Shown here piece after piece: positions 17,979 to 26,245 of a DNA stretch of 64,000 nt. The notes under the pieces are model-generated. The model made no database searches. It had not been told where the DNA came from and worked only from the letters and a program-made list of their open reading frames with translations. Within the stretch, counting starts at the first letter, position 1. Each line of letters starts with the position of its first letter. This DNA comes from Sphaerisporangium perillae (GTDB lineage Bacteria; Actinomycetota; Actinomycetes; Streptosporangiales; Streptosporangiaceae): contig NZ_JALLPO010000026.1 in NCBI RefSeq assembly GCF_023276435.1, forward strand, positions 62,001 through 126,000, in the 5' to 3' direction. The position numbers were made by a program, and so were the translations under genes.

Positions 17979-18905
17979 TCAGCCCTTGCCGGCAAGGCGG
18001 GCCACCGGCGCCTCGGCGCGGGCGTCGCCCTGGGAGGCGTAGGGGCGGGCTTCGCGCCTGCCCCACGTGCTCCGAGTCCTGACCGCTCCGATGCAGCGGC
18101 ACACCAAGTAGATCGCGAACGAGATGGTCGTGACGTACGGGCTGATGGGGATGCTGCTGCCCAGGGCCAGCAGGGTGCCGCCGACGATAGAGACGGTGGC
18201 GAAGAGCGTGCTTAGCAGCGGTGCTTTCACCGGCGAGGCGGTGACCCTCATCGCGGCGGCTGCGGGCGTGCACAGCAGGGTGAGCACGAGCAGGGCGCCG
18301 ACGATCTGGATCGAGATCGCCACCGCCAGGCCGAGCACGATGGTGAAGAGCGGTGCCAGCGCACGGACGGGGACGCCGCGCGCGGAGGCGACCTCGGGGT
18401 CGAGGCTGGCGAAGGTGAGCGGCCGCCACAGGATGACGAGCGCGATCAGGATGACCGCCGCCGTTCCGGTGAGCCAGGACAGCTGGACGGTGTCCACCGC
18501 CACGATCTGGCCGGTGAGCAGTCCGAATTTGTTGGCGGCCCGGCCCTTGTAAAGGGCCAGGAACAGCACGCCCAAGCCGAGACCGAACGGCATGAGCACG
18601 CCGATGATGGAGTTGCGGTCCCGTGCTCTGATGCCCAGCGCGCCGATGGCGCAGGCGGCCAGCACCGAGCCCACGAGGGAGCCCGCCATCACGTTCGTCC
18701 CGAGCAGGAGGGCGCCCGAGGCGCCGGCGAAGGACAGTTCGCTGATGCCGTGCACGGCGAAGGGCAGGTCGCGCATGATCACGAAGGTGCCGACGAGGCC
18801 ACCGATGAGCCCTAGTATCGCCCCGGCGATGAGAGAGTTCTTCACCAGGCCGAGCAGGGCACCGTAGTCGGAGAAGTTGAAGATCTGGTGCCACAGATCG
18901 TTCAC
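17979..18905 (-). CDS. Zinc/manganese ABC transporter permease (ZnuB-like)
   Basis: Inner-membrane permease of a metal-ion ABC importer of the ZnuB/MntB family. About 308 residues contain eight or nine hydrophobic helices. The conserved elements are LIGGLVGTFVIMRDLPFAVHGISELSFAG split across the first helices, the GLLTGQIVAVD loop, and GALLVLTLLCTPAAAA near residue 225. The GTG start at 18905 overlaps the TGA of the upstream ATPase gene (GTGA), which fixes the start and implies translational coupling. The C-terminal 40 residues are hydrophilic and Arg/Ala-rich. It is the last gene of a three-gene operon transcribed binding protein, ATPase, permease. Confidence 0.92.
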   Translation of the reverse strand: MNDLWHQIFNFSDYGALLGLVKNSLIAGAILGLIGGLVGTFVIMRDLPFAVHGISELSFAGASGALLLGTNVMAGSLVGSVLAACAIGALGIRARDRNSIIGVLMPFGLGLGVLFLALYKGRAANKFGLLTGQIVAVDTVQLSWLTGTAAVILIALVILWRPLTFASLDPEVASARGVPVRALAPLFTIVLGLAVAISIQIVGALLVLTLLCTPAAAAMRVTASPVKAPLLSTLFATVSIVGGTLLALGSSIPISPYVTTISFAIYLVCRCIGAVRTRSTWGRREARPYASQGDARAEAPVARLAGKG

Positions 18906-19705
18906 GTGGCGGCCTCCTTGACGGCGCCGTTGTGGTGAGGCGTGCCGGAGCCGTCCACGGCTCCTGCGACCACGATGCGACCTCCGGTTCTGATGACATC
19001 GACGGTGGTGCCGTACAGCTCCGACAAGGTCTGCGAGGTCATGACCTCCGAAACCGTGCCGACGCTGAACCGGCCGCCGGCCAGATAGAGCACCCGGTCC
19101 ACCATCGCGAGGATGGGGTTGATCTCGTGCGTGACGAAGACCACCGTCGTGTCGCGGGTGCGACGGCGCCGGTCGAGCAGCTCGGTGATCGCTCGCTGAT
19201 GGTTCAGGTCGAGCGACAGCAGCGGCTCGTCGCACAGCAGGATGCGTGGGTCGGTGGCGAGGGCCTGGGCGACCCGGACGCGTTGCTGTTCACCTCCGGA
19301 CAGCAGCCCGACCGGAACGTCGGCGTAGTGCGCCGCGCCTACGTCGGCCAGCAGTTCCTCCACTCGCCTGCGGACCGCCGGCCCACCCCATCCGATCCCC
19401 CAACGGTGGCCGTCGATGCCGAGTCGCACCAGGTCACGGGAGCGCAGCGGGGTGTTCGGCGCGAGAGTCTTCTGCTGGGGGATGTAACCGACCAGCGCGC
19501 TTCCTCGTCGCGGTGGCCGTCCGTCGATCGTGAGCGTCCCGGCCGAGAGGGGGGTCTGGCCGAGCAGGGCACGCAGCAGGCTCGTCTTGCCCGAGCCGTT
19601 CGGGCCGAGCACGGCCAGGAACTCTCCGGGTGCGACGTCGAGGGTGAGGTCGCGCCACAGGATGCGTTCGCCGTAGGAGAGTGCCGCGTCGCGCAGGCTG
19701 ATCAT
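18902..19705 (-). CDS. Zinc/manganese ABC transporter ATP-binding protein (ZnuC-like)
   Basis: Cytoplasmic ATPase of the metal importer, about 267 residues. Walker A GPNGSGKT (about residues 36-43), Q-loop in VGYIPQQKTLAPNTP, the signature LLSGGEQQRVRVAQAL, Walker B ILLCDEPLLSLD and switch histidine VVFVTHEIN are all present, so it should be functional. The ATG at 19705 overlaps the stop codon of the binding-protein gene (ATGA), which decides the start. It forms a tightly coupled operon with the lipoprotein gene upstream and the permease downstream. This is the intact copy; a decayed relative lies at 21.4-21.8 kb. Confidence 0.93.
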   Translation of the reverse strand: MISLRDAALSYGERILWRDLTLDVAPGEFLAVLGPNGSGKTSLLRALLGQTPLSAGTLTIDGRPPRRGSALVGYIPQQKTLAPNTPLRSRDLVRLGIDGHRWGIGWGGPAVRRRVEELLADVGAAHYADVPVGLLSGGEQQRVRVAQALATDPRILLCDEPLLSLDLNHQRAITELLDRRRRTRDTTVVFVTHEINPILAMVDRVLYLAGGRFSVGTVSEVMTSQTLSELYGTTVDVIRTGGRIVVAGAVDGSGTPHHNGAVKEAAT

Positions 19706-20631
19706 CGTGACACGGTGGTGCGAAGCGCGGCGAGGTTGCCGTTCATCCATCCGATGTAGTCCTTGCCCTGGGGCATGGTCTCGGTGACCGGCACGACCGC
19801 GACGCCATTGTCCTGAGCGGCCTGCTTGAGCTTCTCGGTCTCCGGGCCGGAGGTCTGCTCGTTGTAGGCCAAGGCCACGACCTTCTTGCCGGTCAGCAGA
19901 GCCAGCGTCTCCTGCAGCAGGCGTGGCGAGACGTCGCCGCCCTCTTCGATGGCCTCGCTGAACTTCTCGGGAGTCCGGTTGACCAGCCCGCATGCCTCGA
20001 GCATGTACAGCGGAACCGGTTCGGTGATCAGTACGCCTTGGCCCTTGGCGGTGGTGGCGATCTCGGACTCCTGCTTCTGCAGGGTCTGCAGCTTGTCCTT
20101 GAACGCCGCGGCGTTGGCGGTGTACAGCGAGGCGCCGGTGGGGTCGGCCTTGCTCAGCGCGCCCGCGATCTCGTCGGTGAGCTTGCCGACGCTCGGGAAG
20201 TCGTACCAGATGTGCTCGTTGAGCACGCCGCCCACCGGGGTCTTGCCGGAGACCGTGACGGCGTTGAGCACCTGGGCGCTCGAACCGGCGGCCTTGAGCA
20301 TGGTGTCGACGAAGTCGTCGTAGCCGCCACCGTTCTCGATGATGACCTTCGCCTTGGTCAGCTGCAGTTGCGTCTGCGTGTTGGCCTCGAAGGAGTGGGG
20401 GTCTTGAGAGGGGTCGCTGATGATCGAGACGACCTCGACCTTGTCGCCGCCGATCTGCTTGGCGATGTCGCCGTAGACGTTGGTGGATGCCACCACCGTG
20501 ACCCGTTGGGAGGCCGTGGCTGTCGGTGAGGCGCTCGAGACGTTCGACGCGGGGGATCCGCAGGCGGTCAGGAGAACGGTGGCCACGCCGGCCACGATGC
20601 TTATGAGCGGCACGCGCGGGAGAGTACGCAC
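19702..20631 (-). CDS. Zinc-binding ABC transporter lipoprotein (ZnuA-like)
   Basis: Extracytoplasmic solute-binding lipoprotein of cluster A-I (ZnuA/TroA fold), 309 residues. The N-terminus is a lipoprotein signal with lipobox LLTAC (Cys about 24) followed by a Ser/Ala/Thr-rich linker. Metal-ligand regions are visible as DPHSFEA (His of the first site), NEHIWYDFPSV and the acidic ITEPVPLYMLEACG. No long His-rich loop is seen, unlike Gram-negative ZnuA. A Zur-box-like sequence lies 20 bp upstream of the start, arguing that the cargo is zinc and that transcription is zinc-repressed. It is the first gene of the operon. Confidence 0.92.
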   Translation of the reverse strand: MRTLPRVPLISIVAGVATVLLTACGSPASNVSSASPTATASQRVTVVASTNVYGDIAKQIGGDKVEVVSIISDPSQDPHSFEANTQTQLQLTKAKVIIENGGGYDDFVDTMLKAAGSSAQVLNAVTVSGKTPVGGVLNEHIWYDFPSVGKLTDEIAGALSKADPTGASLYTANAAAFKDKLQTLQKQESEIATTAKGQGVLITEPVPLYMLEACGLVNRTPEKFSEAIEEGGDVSPRLLQETLALLTGKKVVALAYNEQTSGPETEKLKQAAQDNGVAVVPVTETMPQGKDYIGWMNGNLAALRTTVSR

Positions 20632-20649
20632 ACCAGGCCTTTCAGATAA

Positions 20650-20664
20650 CGATAATGATATTCA
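20650..20664 (-). promoter_or_regulatory. Zur-box-like operator upstream of the zinc ABC operon
   Basis: Read on the minus strand, the site is TGAATAT-C-ATTATCG, close to the 7-1-7 Fur/Zur consensus TGAAAATnATTTTCA. It lies about 20 bp before the start codon in an AT-rich stretch that also carries GATAACGATAATG, a likely promoter overlap. Two Fur-family genes are encoded 1.5-2.4 kb away. Confidence 0.6.
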
Positions 20665-20705
20665 GTTACAACATAGCATTGTGTGAATGTTCTGGTCGAG
20701 TCGGG

Positions 20706-21415
20706 TCAACGGCGACCGGGGGGCGCGCGCCGAGCGGTCACGGCGCCGAACGAGAGCGCGAAGGCGGCTCCCGTCGCGAGGGTGATGGCGCCCCCTGCCG
20801 CGACGTCGAAGCGCACCGAGGCGAGGACGCCCGCGACACCGCTGGCCGCGCCCACCACCACGGCGATCGCGGTCATCACCGGGAGCCGGCGGGTCCAAAA
20901 CAGTGCGGTGGTGGCGGGGGCGACCAGGATGGCCACGGCCAGGATGGTGCCCACGGCGGGCACGGAGACCACGATCATCGCCTCCACGGCGAGAAGCAAC
21001 ACGATGTCGAGGACGGCGGCGCGGTACCCCGCGGCGGCGAAGCCGCCCGGATCGAAGGCGCGGAAGGTGAGTTCCTTCCCCGCGACGGCCAGCAGGAGGA
21101 CCACGGTGACGCCCGCGACGGCGACGGCGACCAGGTCGCCGGCGCCCACGGTGAGGATCTGGCCGACGGTGTAGGCGGCCAGATCCTTGGAGAAGCCGTC
21201 ACTGGCCGACATCAGCACAACACCGAGGGCGAACCCGGCCGAAAGCATGATGCCGATGGCCGAGCCGGTCTCCTGTCCCGGGCGGCGGGACAGCATGACG
21301 ACGCCGAGCACCACCAAGACGCCGAACAGGCCGCCACCGAGATAGAGAATCGCGCCGGTGAGCGCCGCGAGCACCACTCCCGGAAAGGTGGCATGTGCCA
21401 TCGCTCGGTGCCCAC
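20706..21415 (-). pseudogene. Truncated zinc/manganese ABC permease (second system)
   Basis: This frame encodes the last about 230 residues of a ZnuB-like permease: AHATFPGVVLAALTGAIL, VLMSASDGFSKDLAAY, VGQILTVGAGDLVAVAV and the helix-rich remainder. The first about 50-60 residues, including the first membrane helix, are absent. Upstream the sequence passes directly into a half ATPase gene in another frame. The internal segment removed would have contained the end of the ATPase and the start of this permease. A start at the ATG near 21401 would make a protein lacking an essential helix, so function is unlikely. Confidence 0.65.
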
Positions 21416-21444
21416 GGCCCGGACCGACGCCACGACGACCAGCG

Positions 21445-21847
21445 CCACGCGGTCCCGCGCACGCTCGGCGAGACCGACCTGTTCCAGTGCCCGCGAGGCG
21501 ACCGCGCGGTCGGCCGTCTTGGGTCGCCGGAGCCAGCCCATCCGCCGGTAGCGGCCCATGAGCACGACCTGGCCGACCGAGATCGGGAAGTCCGGGTCCA
21601 GGGTGTCCGCCTGTGGGACGTAGGCCATGTGGCGGCGGGCCTGGTCCGGCGAGCCACCGAGGACGGTGATCCGTCCGCTCGACACGGGCACCAGGCCGAG
21701 GATCGCCTTGATCAAGGTGGACTTGCCCGCGCCGTTCGGGCCGATCAGGGCGACCGCCTCACCGGCTTGGACGGTGCCGTCGATGCTGTCCAGAGCACGG
21801 GCGGAGCCATAGGTGACGCCGACCTGGTCCAGCGTGAGCACCGTCAT
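21445..21847 (-). pseudogene. N-terminal half of a zinc ABC transporter ATPase (second system)
   Basis: About 130 residues match a ZnuC-like ATPase: Walker A IGPNGAGKST, Q-loop MAYVPQADTLD, SVGQVVLMGRYRRMGWLRRP and ALEQVGLAERARDRV. The protein then leaves the family. The ABC signature (LSGG), Walker B and switch histidine are missing, and the frame continues into out-of-frame permease sequence until 21212. The deletion removed roughly the last 120 residues plus the permease start. ATP hydrolysis is impossible without those motifs. Confidence 0.75.
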
Positions 21848-22019
21848 TTCGAACCCCGCAGCGCGGTGACAATCGTGGTGGTGTTGTGCTTCTCCATGTC
21901 CACGTACGTGGCGCCCACGGAACCCGCCGGGCCGAGGGTGTCACCGTAGAGGGAATCCTCCCCGCTTCGACCTTCACCCCGGCCTAGGCGCCGATGGCCT
22001 CCGCGGTCTTGGGGGGCAG
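21844..22019 (-). pseudogene. C-terminal remnant of a zinc-binding lipoprotein (second system)
   Basis: The last 40 residues of a ZnuA-family protein are recognisable: DSLYGDTLGPAGSVGATYVDM followed by EKHNTTTIVTALRG (in two parts). Before them, in another frame and interrupted by a stop codon, is PKTAEAIGA-AGVKVEAG. The stop overlaps the ATPase fragment start (21847), preserving the binding protein-ATPase-permease order of an intact operon. The rest of the gene is gone. Confidence 0.6.
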
Positions 22020-22059
22020 TGACGACTTTCAGTAGTGGCATGGGGTATCGTGCCCTTAT

Positions 22060-22074
22060 GGGAAATGGTTGTCA
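22060..22074 (+). promoter_or_regulatory. Possible Zur/Fur box upstream of the first Fur gene
   Basis: GGGAAATGGTTGTCA (minus strand TGACAACCATTTCCC) resembles a 7-1-7 Zur box and lies 30 bp before the ATG of the Fur-family gene. It could be the old operator of the decayed zinc operon, an autoregulatory site, or both. Confidence 0.45.
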
Positions 22075-22103
22075 ATGTCGTACGCATCTCGTAGCGTCGG
22101 CTC

Positions 22104-22535
22104 ATGACCTCCGCCCTCGACGAGACCACCGCACAACTGCGGGCGGCGGGCCTCTCACCGACCCGGCGCCGCCGGCTGGTACTGGAGGCCCTCGACCGGC
22201 GGCCTCGCCCCGTCGGAGCCCACGAGCTGTACGTGGAGCTCACCCAGCAGGGCACCCCCGTCGGGATGTCGACCGTGTACCGCACGCTGACCGCGCTGGC
22301 GGCCAAGGGGCTGCTGCATGTTTTCGTCCGTGATGGGGAGACGCACTACCGCCTCTGCGCCGCCGGACGGCATTACCACCTGGTCTGCCGGCGATGTGGT
22401 CTGGTCGTGGAACACGTCGACGAGGACGAGGGCTGGCTGAAACGCATAGCCAGGGAGGCCGACTTCGAGGCGGATTCTCCCGAAACCGAGATCCACGGCG
22501 TTTGCGGTCCGTGCCACCGCGCCCTGAAGTCATGA
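22104..22535 (+). CDS. Fur-family metal-responsive repressor (Zur-like)
   Basis: Ferric/zinc uptake regulator family protein of 143 residues. The winged-helix domain is GLSPTRRRRLVLEALDR, GAHELYVELTQQGTPVGMSTVYRTLTALAAKGLLH in successive segments. It is followed by the dimerisation domain with the metal ligands HYHLVCRRCG and VCGPCHRA, which give the two CxxC structural-zinc pairs. It probably represses the zinc importer at 17.9-20.6 kb. It is followed 75 bp later by a second Fur-family gene in the same direction. Zinc rather than iron is inferred from the zinc-uptake neighbours. Confidence 0.9.
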   Translation: MTSALDETTAQLRAAGLSPTRRRRLVLEALDRRPRPVGAHELYVELTQQGTPVGMSTVYRTLTALAAKGLLHVFVRDGETHYRLCAAGRHYHLVCRRCGLVVEHVDEDEGWLKRIAREADFEADSPETEIHGVCGPCHRALKS

Positions 22536-22610
22536 GGGAATCGCACATCGGTTAGTAGTATTCGTAACGACCGCAAAGGTCGGACTCGACGGCAGATGGG
22601 AGCGCTCAGC

Positions 22611-23063
22611 ATGATGTCGCAGACGACCCCATCGTCCCGACGGCTCGATCGACCCGCCACCCGGGGCACCCGGGTCCGGGGCACCCGGCAGGCTGAGGCG
22701 CTGGTGGCGGTGCTCGGCACGCTGTCGGGGTTCCACAGCGCGCAGGAGATCCACGCCGAGCTGCGCCGCCGGGGCGAGCGCGTCGGCCTGACCACCGTCT
22801 ACCGCCACCTGCAGGTGCTCAGCGAGGACGAGGCGGTCGACGCCATCCGCGACGAGAACGGCGAGACGCTCTACCGCCGCTGCGTGACCGGCTCCCATCA
22901 CCACCACGTGACCTGCCGCTCGTGCGGGCGCAGCGTCGAGGTCGAGGGCAAGGACGTCGAGCGGTGGGCCGAGCGGGTCGCGGCGGAGGCCGGGTTCGTC
23001 GATCTCGACCACACCGTGGAGATATTCGGCGTGTGCCCCGGCTGTGCCTCCAGCAGAACCTGA
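22611..23063 (+). CDS. Second Fur-family repressor (Zur-like)
   Basis: About 150 residues with the Fur layout: GTRQAEALVAVLGTLSGF, HSAQEIHAELRRRGERVGL, TTVYRHLQVLSEDEAVDAI, then ETLYRRCVTGSHHHHVTCRSCG and IFGVCPGCASS with the paired cysteines. The four consecutive histidines at the domain junction match the regulatory-zinc region of actinobacterial Zur. ATG at 22611 is preferred over an in-frame start at 22596 because GGGAG lies about 8 bp before it. Having two Fur paralogs in tandem, next to one intact and one ruined zinc importer, suggests the locus arose by merging or duplication of two zinc regulons. Confidence 0.9.
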   Translation: MMSQTTPSSRRLDRPATRGTRVRGTRQAEALVAVLGTLSGFHSAQEIHAELRRRGERVGLTTVYRHLQVLSEDEAVDAIRDENGETLYRRCVTGSHHHHVTCRSCGRSVEVEGKDVERWAERVAAEAGFVDLDHTVEIFGVCPGCASSRT

Positions 23064-23548
23064 CCGCGGCTCACGGCCACTCCCCTGGATACACCTCCAG
23101 CAGGACCTCAGGCGGTCTCGTGGGCGAAAAGGTCAGCCCCTGCCTCCGTACGATTTAGAGCGGCGGCCCGATCGACGCCGTCGTGATGCCAGCCCCGATC
23201 TCGTCGGCAACGAGCAGGCTGCGCGCCCGGGGGAACGGGGCCCGGGCGGCGGCCGGCATCCGTTCCAGGTCGGGTTCTTCAGGATGCTCGAGCGCGTGGG
23301 CACTCGCCGCGGCGAGTCGAACCGGTGGGGCGACGAGTTCAACGAGTGATGCGTATGGCAGCGCCGGGGCCTCCCGGTCGAGCAGGTGCTCCAGGAGTGG
23401 CGGGAAAGACGGGGAGACGCGTAGGCGGATGCGCGAGCTCGGCCGCGATGCGCTGATCGAGACCTCCGTCGGGCCTTATCCGGCAGGTGCCGAATGACGC
23501 CGTGCGCCTCTTGCGAAGCGTCGTGAGGACGACCGGAGGCCTCATTGA
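23064..23548. other. 485-bp stretch without a confident gene
   Basis: Short frames occur on both strands. The best candidate is a minus-strand frame without a start (about 23462 down to a TAA at 23157) that reads naturally at the protein level (LLEHLLDREAPALPYASLVE, RSLLVADEIGAGITTA). It has no firm family match. No hairpin or promoter stands out. Confidence 0.3.
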
Positions 23549-24529
23549 TCAGCCGACCGTCAAGACGACCTTGCCGACGTTCGTCGACTGCTCGAGGAGC
23601 CGGTGGGCTTCGGCGGCCTTCTCGAGAGGCAGGATGCGATCGACAACGGGATGTACCGCACCGGAGGCGATCAGGGGCCACACCCGTGCCTGAACCTCGG
23701 CCACGATGCGGGCCTTGTCTTCCGGTGCTCGGCTGCGCAACGTCGTCCCCGTGACGATCGCACGCTTCCTGAGGAGCATGCCGAGGTCCAGCCGCGCGTC
23801 CGTCCCGCTCTGGAGGCCGATCACGTGCAGCCGCCCGTGCTCGGCCAGGACTTCGAGGTTCCGGTGGAGGTAGGCGGCGCCGACGATGTCCAGGACGACG
23901 TCCACACCGCGCTCATCAGTGGCTTGGCGAATGGCGGCGACGAAGTCCTCCTCTCGGTGGTTGATGAGAATCTGCGCGCCGAGCTCGCGGCATCGTTCGA
24001 GTTTGTCGGTCGTCGAGGCGGTGCACGCGACGCGGGCCCCCCAAGCCCTGGCCATCTGGATCGCCATGGTGCCGATCCCGGAGCCGCCGCCATGGATGAG
24101 GACGGATTCACCTGGACGAAGCCCATAGGGTCCGAACAGGTTGCTCCATACGGTGCACGCGACCTCGGGAAGGGCCGCGGCTTCGACGAGATCCACGTTG
24201 TCGGGAATCGTCAGGAGCTGGCCGGCCGGGACGGCCACCTTCTCGGCGTATCCGCCGCCGCCGAGAAGGGCGCACACCTGGTCGCCGACGGACCAGCCGC
24301 TGACCTTGTCGCCGATCGCGGCTATGGTGCCCGAGCACTCCAGGCCGAGGTAGGGCGAAGCTCCTGGTGGAGGATCGTAGAGGCCTTTACGCTGACTGGT
24401 GTCGGCCCGGTTGACGGCTGTGGCCTTCACTTCGATCAGCACCTCGTCGGACCCGATCATTGGGTCTGGCACCTCATGGAGCGACAGGACCTCGGGTCCT
24501 CCGTTTCCATCTGCGACGATGGCCTTCAT
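23549..24529 (-). CDS. NADPH:quinone oxidoreductase, zinc-independent MDR family (PIG3/QorA-like)
   Basis: Medium-chain reductase that transfers hydride from NADPH to quinones or enones. The 326-residue protein starts MKAIVADGNGGPEVL, has VKATAVNRADTSQRKG and YLGLECSGTIAAIG in the N-terminal domain, the cofactor-binding Rossmann motif VLIHGGGSGIGTMAIQMA (about 143-160) and the C-terminal ASGAVHPVVDRILPLEKAAEAH typical of the PIG3 group. The structural zinc-binding cysteine cluster of alcohol dehydrogenases is absent. Its ATG overlaps the stop codon of the ABM gene upstream (TGATG), so the two are co-translated. Both probably handle quinones or quinols. Confidence 0.92.
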   Translation of the reverse strand: MKAIVADGNGGPEVLSLHEVPDPMIGSDEVLIEVKATAVNRADTSQRKGLYDPPPGASPYLGLECSGTIAAIGDKVSGWSVGDQVCALLGGGGYAEKVAVPAGQLLTIPDNVDLVEAAALPEVACTVWSNLFGPYGLRPGESVLIHGGGSGIGTMAIQMARAWGARVACTASTTDKLERCRELGAQILINHREEDFVAAIRQATDERGVDVVLDIVGAAYLHRNLEVLAEHGRLHVIGLQSGTDARLDLGMLLRKRAIVTGTTLRSRAPEDKARIVAEVQARVWPLIASGAVHPVVDRILPLEKAAEAHRLLEQSTNVGKVVLTVG

Positions 24530-24846
24530 CAGGGCTCCAGCCTTCCCCGCTGGGGGTCGCCCGCCGGCACCGGGCGAAGAACCTGGATCCGCGAGGGACC
24601 TGCCATCAGACCTGCGACGGCGGTGCGGAAGGCCCGCATGTGCGGTTGCGTCCGGTGGGCTGCGAGGGCCTGCTCATCCGCCCAGTGCTCGATGACGACG
24701 ATCTGATCCTCGCCGCTGGTGTGCGGCGCGTACAGGTGACAGCCCTGCTCGGTGTGCACTTTCGAGACCAACTCGGTGACGAGCCCGAGGAGTTCGTCGC
24801 GGTGGCCGGGGACGGCTTCCAGGGTGGCGACGACGACTATGGACAT
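24529..24846 (-). CDS. ABM-domain monooxygenase (putative quinol monooxygenase)
   Basis: A small dimeric alpha+beta barrel protein of the antibiotic biosynthesis monooxygenase/YgiN family, 105 residues. MSIVVVATLEAVPGHRDELL, EQGCHLYAPHTSGEDQIVVIEHW and LAAHRTQPHMRAF are characteristic. YgiN-type enzymes oxidise quinols without a bound cofactor, consistent with its co-translation with a quinone reductase. ATG at 24846 was chosen because GGAG lies about 10 bp upstream and the family N-terminus begins there. It is divergent from the acyl-CoA dehydrogenase genes, sharing a 226-bp intergenic region that holds a palindromic operator. Confidence 0.85.
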   Translation of the reverse strand: MSIVVVATLEAVPGHRDELLGLVTELVSKVHTEQGCHLYAPHTSGEDQIVVIEHWADEQALAAHRTQPHMRAFRTAVAGLMAGPSRIQVLRPVPAGDPQRGRLEP

Positions 24847-24864
24847 GTGGCGGCTCCATGGATG

Positions 24865-24893
24865 GTAAAGATAGCCATTCTTAACATCTTTAC
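24865..24893. promoter_or_regulatory. 8-13-8 palindromic operator between divergent operons
   Basis: GTAAAGAT (24865-24872) and ATCTTTAC (24886-24893) are perfect inverted copies separated by 13 bp, in an AT-rich island just upstream of the ABM gene. No regulator gene is adjacent, so a trans-acting TetR/GntR-type factor is inferred. Confidence 0.5.
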
Positions 24894-25072
24894 GGTATAT
24901 GTTTCTCTGACCGGGCGCGAGCCGGGGGACTGAGGTGGTGTGGTGGGCGAGCGTTTCGTCCCGATTCTCTGGACACCGGGGGCAAGCCGGCAGGACCACC
25001 CGGCCGGGTCGCGTCTGGCCGACCGCTCGTTACCGGCCCGCCCGAGCGACCACAACGCAAGGAGAGGAAAGC

Positions 25073-26245
25073 ATGGACCTGCGGCTGAACCCGACCCAGC
25101 AGGCGTTCCGTGACCAGGTGCGCGGCTGGCTCGAGGAGAACGTGCCGAGGGAACCGCTGCCGTCATTGGACACTCGCGAGGGTGTCGAGGCACATCGGGC
25201 ATGGGAAAGACGGTTGTACGACGCCGGGTTCGCGGCAGTGCACTGGCCGGCCGCTCATGGCGGCCGGGGGATGGATCCGTTGGCAACGGCCATCTTCTAC
25301 GAGGAGTATCTGCGAGCCGATGGCCCGGCGCGGCTCAACCGCCTCGGCCTCGGTCTGGCGGGACCGACGCTCATCGACCTGGGCACGCCGGACCAGCAGG
25401 ACCGTTGGCTGTCGAAGATCCTGACGTCCGAGGAGATCTGGTGCCAGGGCTTCAGCGAGCCCGGCGCCGGCAGTGACCTGGCCGGTATCCGGACCCGCGG
25501 TGAGGTCCGCGACGACGGCATCCTCGTCAACGGCCAGAAGATCTGGACTTCGCACTCCCGCTGGGCGGACTGGATGTTCGCGCTGGTGCGCACGGACCCG
25601 CAGTCGAGCCGGCACGCCGGGCTGACCTTCCTGATGATCGAGATGGCCGATCCGGGGGTCGACGTCCGGCCGATCCGGCAGCTGAACGACGCCCGCGACT
25701 TCGCCGAGGTCTTCCTCACGGACGTGTTGGTGCCGAAGAACAATGTCATCGGCGAGATCGGCGGTGGATGGTCGGTGGCCATGGCGACGCTCGTGCACGA
25801 GCGTGGCAGTGGCCTCAATACGGCCGCCCACTTCCACAAGATGCTCGCCGAGCTGGTCTCGATGATCCCCGAAGAGAGCCGGGGCGACACGCGGGTGCAG
25901 GAGGAGATCGGCTGGCTCTACGAGCACATCGAAGCCTACCGGTACATGACACTGCGGACCTTGTCGGAACTGGCGCAGAAGAAGCCGCCGGGGCCGCAGG
26001 GAAGTATGGGCAAGCTGTGGTGGTCGGAGCTACAGGTTCGGCTTTACGAGCTGGGGCTGCAGGTGCTCGGGTCACGGGCGGAGCTACTGGACGGTCACGA
26101 CGACGGCGCCGGCCCGCCGGCGTGGCGGCAACGCTACTGGCTGGCTCGCGCCGCACTGATCTACGCCGGTAGCAACGAGATCCAGCGCAACATCATCGCC
26201 GAGCGGGTGCTCGGCCTGCCCAAGGGGAGCCGTCGTGCTGTTTGA
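25073..26245 (+). CDS. Acyl-CoA dehydrogenase, larger member of a gene pair
   Basis: FAD-dependent acyl-CoA dehydrogenase family protein of 390 residues. WCQGFSEPGAGSDLAGIRT and VNGQKIWTSHSRWADWM form the substrate/FAD domain; IYAGSNEIQRNIIAERVLGLP ends the protein (in two parts). At the position where most family members have the catalytic Glu of IYEGT, this one has Ala (IYAGS), so the base must lie elsewhere or in the partner. ATG at 25073 has AAGGAGAGGAAAGC before it. The next gene overlaps by 11 bp and encodes a smaller paralog, the arrangement of heteromeric FadE pairs known from actinobacterial steroid side-chain degradation. Substrate unknown. Confidence 0.9.
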   Translation: MDLRLNPTQQAFRDQVRGWLEENVPREPLPSLDTREGVEAHRAWERRLYDAGFAAVHWPAAHGGRGMDPLATAIFYEEYLRADGPARLNRLGLGLAGPTLIDLGTPDQQDRWLSKILTSEEIWCQGFSEPGAGSDLAGIRTRGEVRDDGILVNGQKIWTSHSRWADWMFALVRTDPQSSRHAGLTFLMIEMADPGVDVRPIRQLNDARDFAEVFLTDVLVPKNNVIGEIGGGWSVAMATLVHERGSGLNTAAHFHKMLAELVSMIPEESRGDTRVQEEIGWLYEHIEAYRYMTLRTLSELAQKKPPGPQGSMGKLWWSELQVRLYELGLQVLGSRAELLDGHDDGAGPPAWRQRYWLARAALIYAGSNEIQRNIIAERVLGLPKGSRRAV

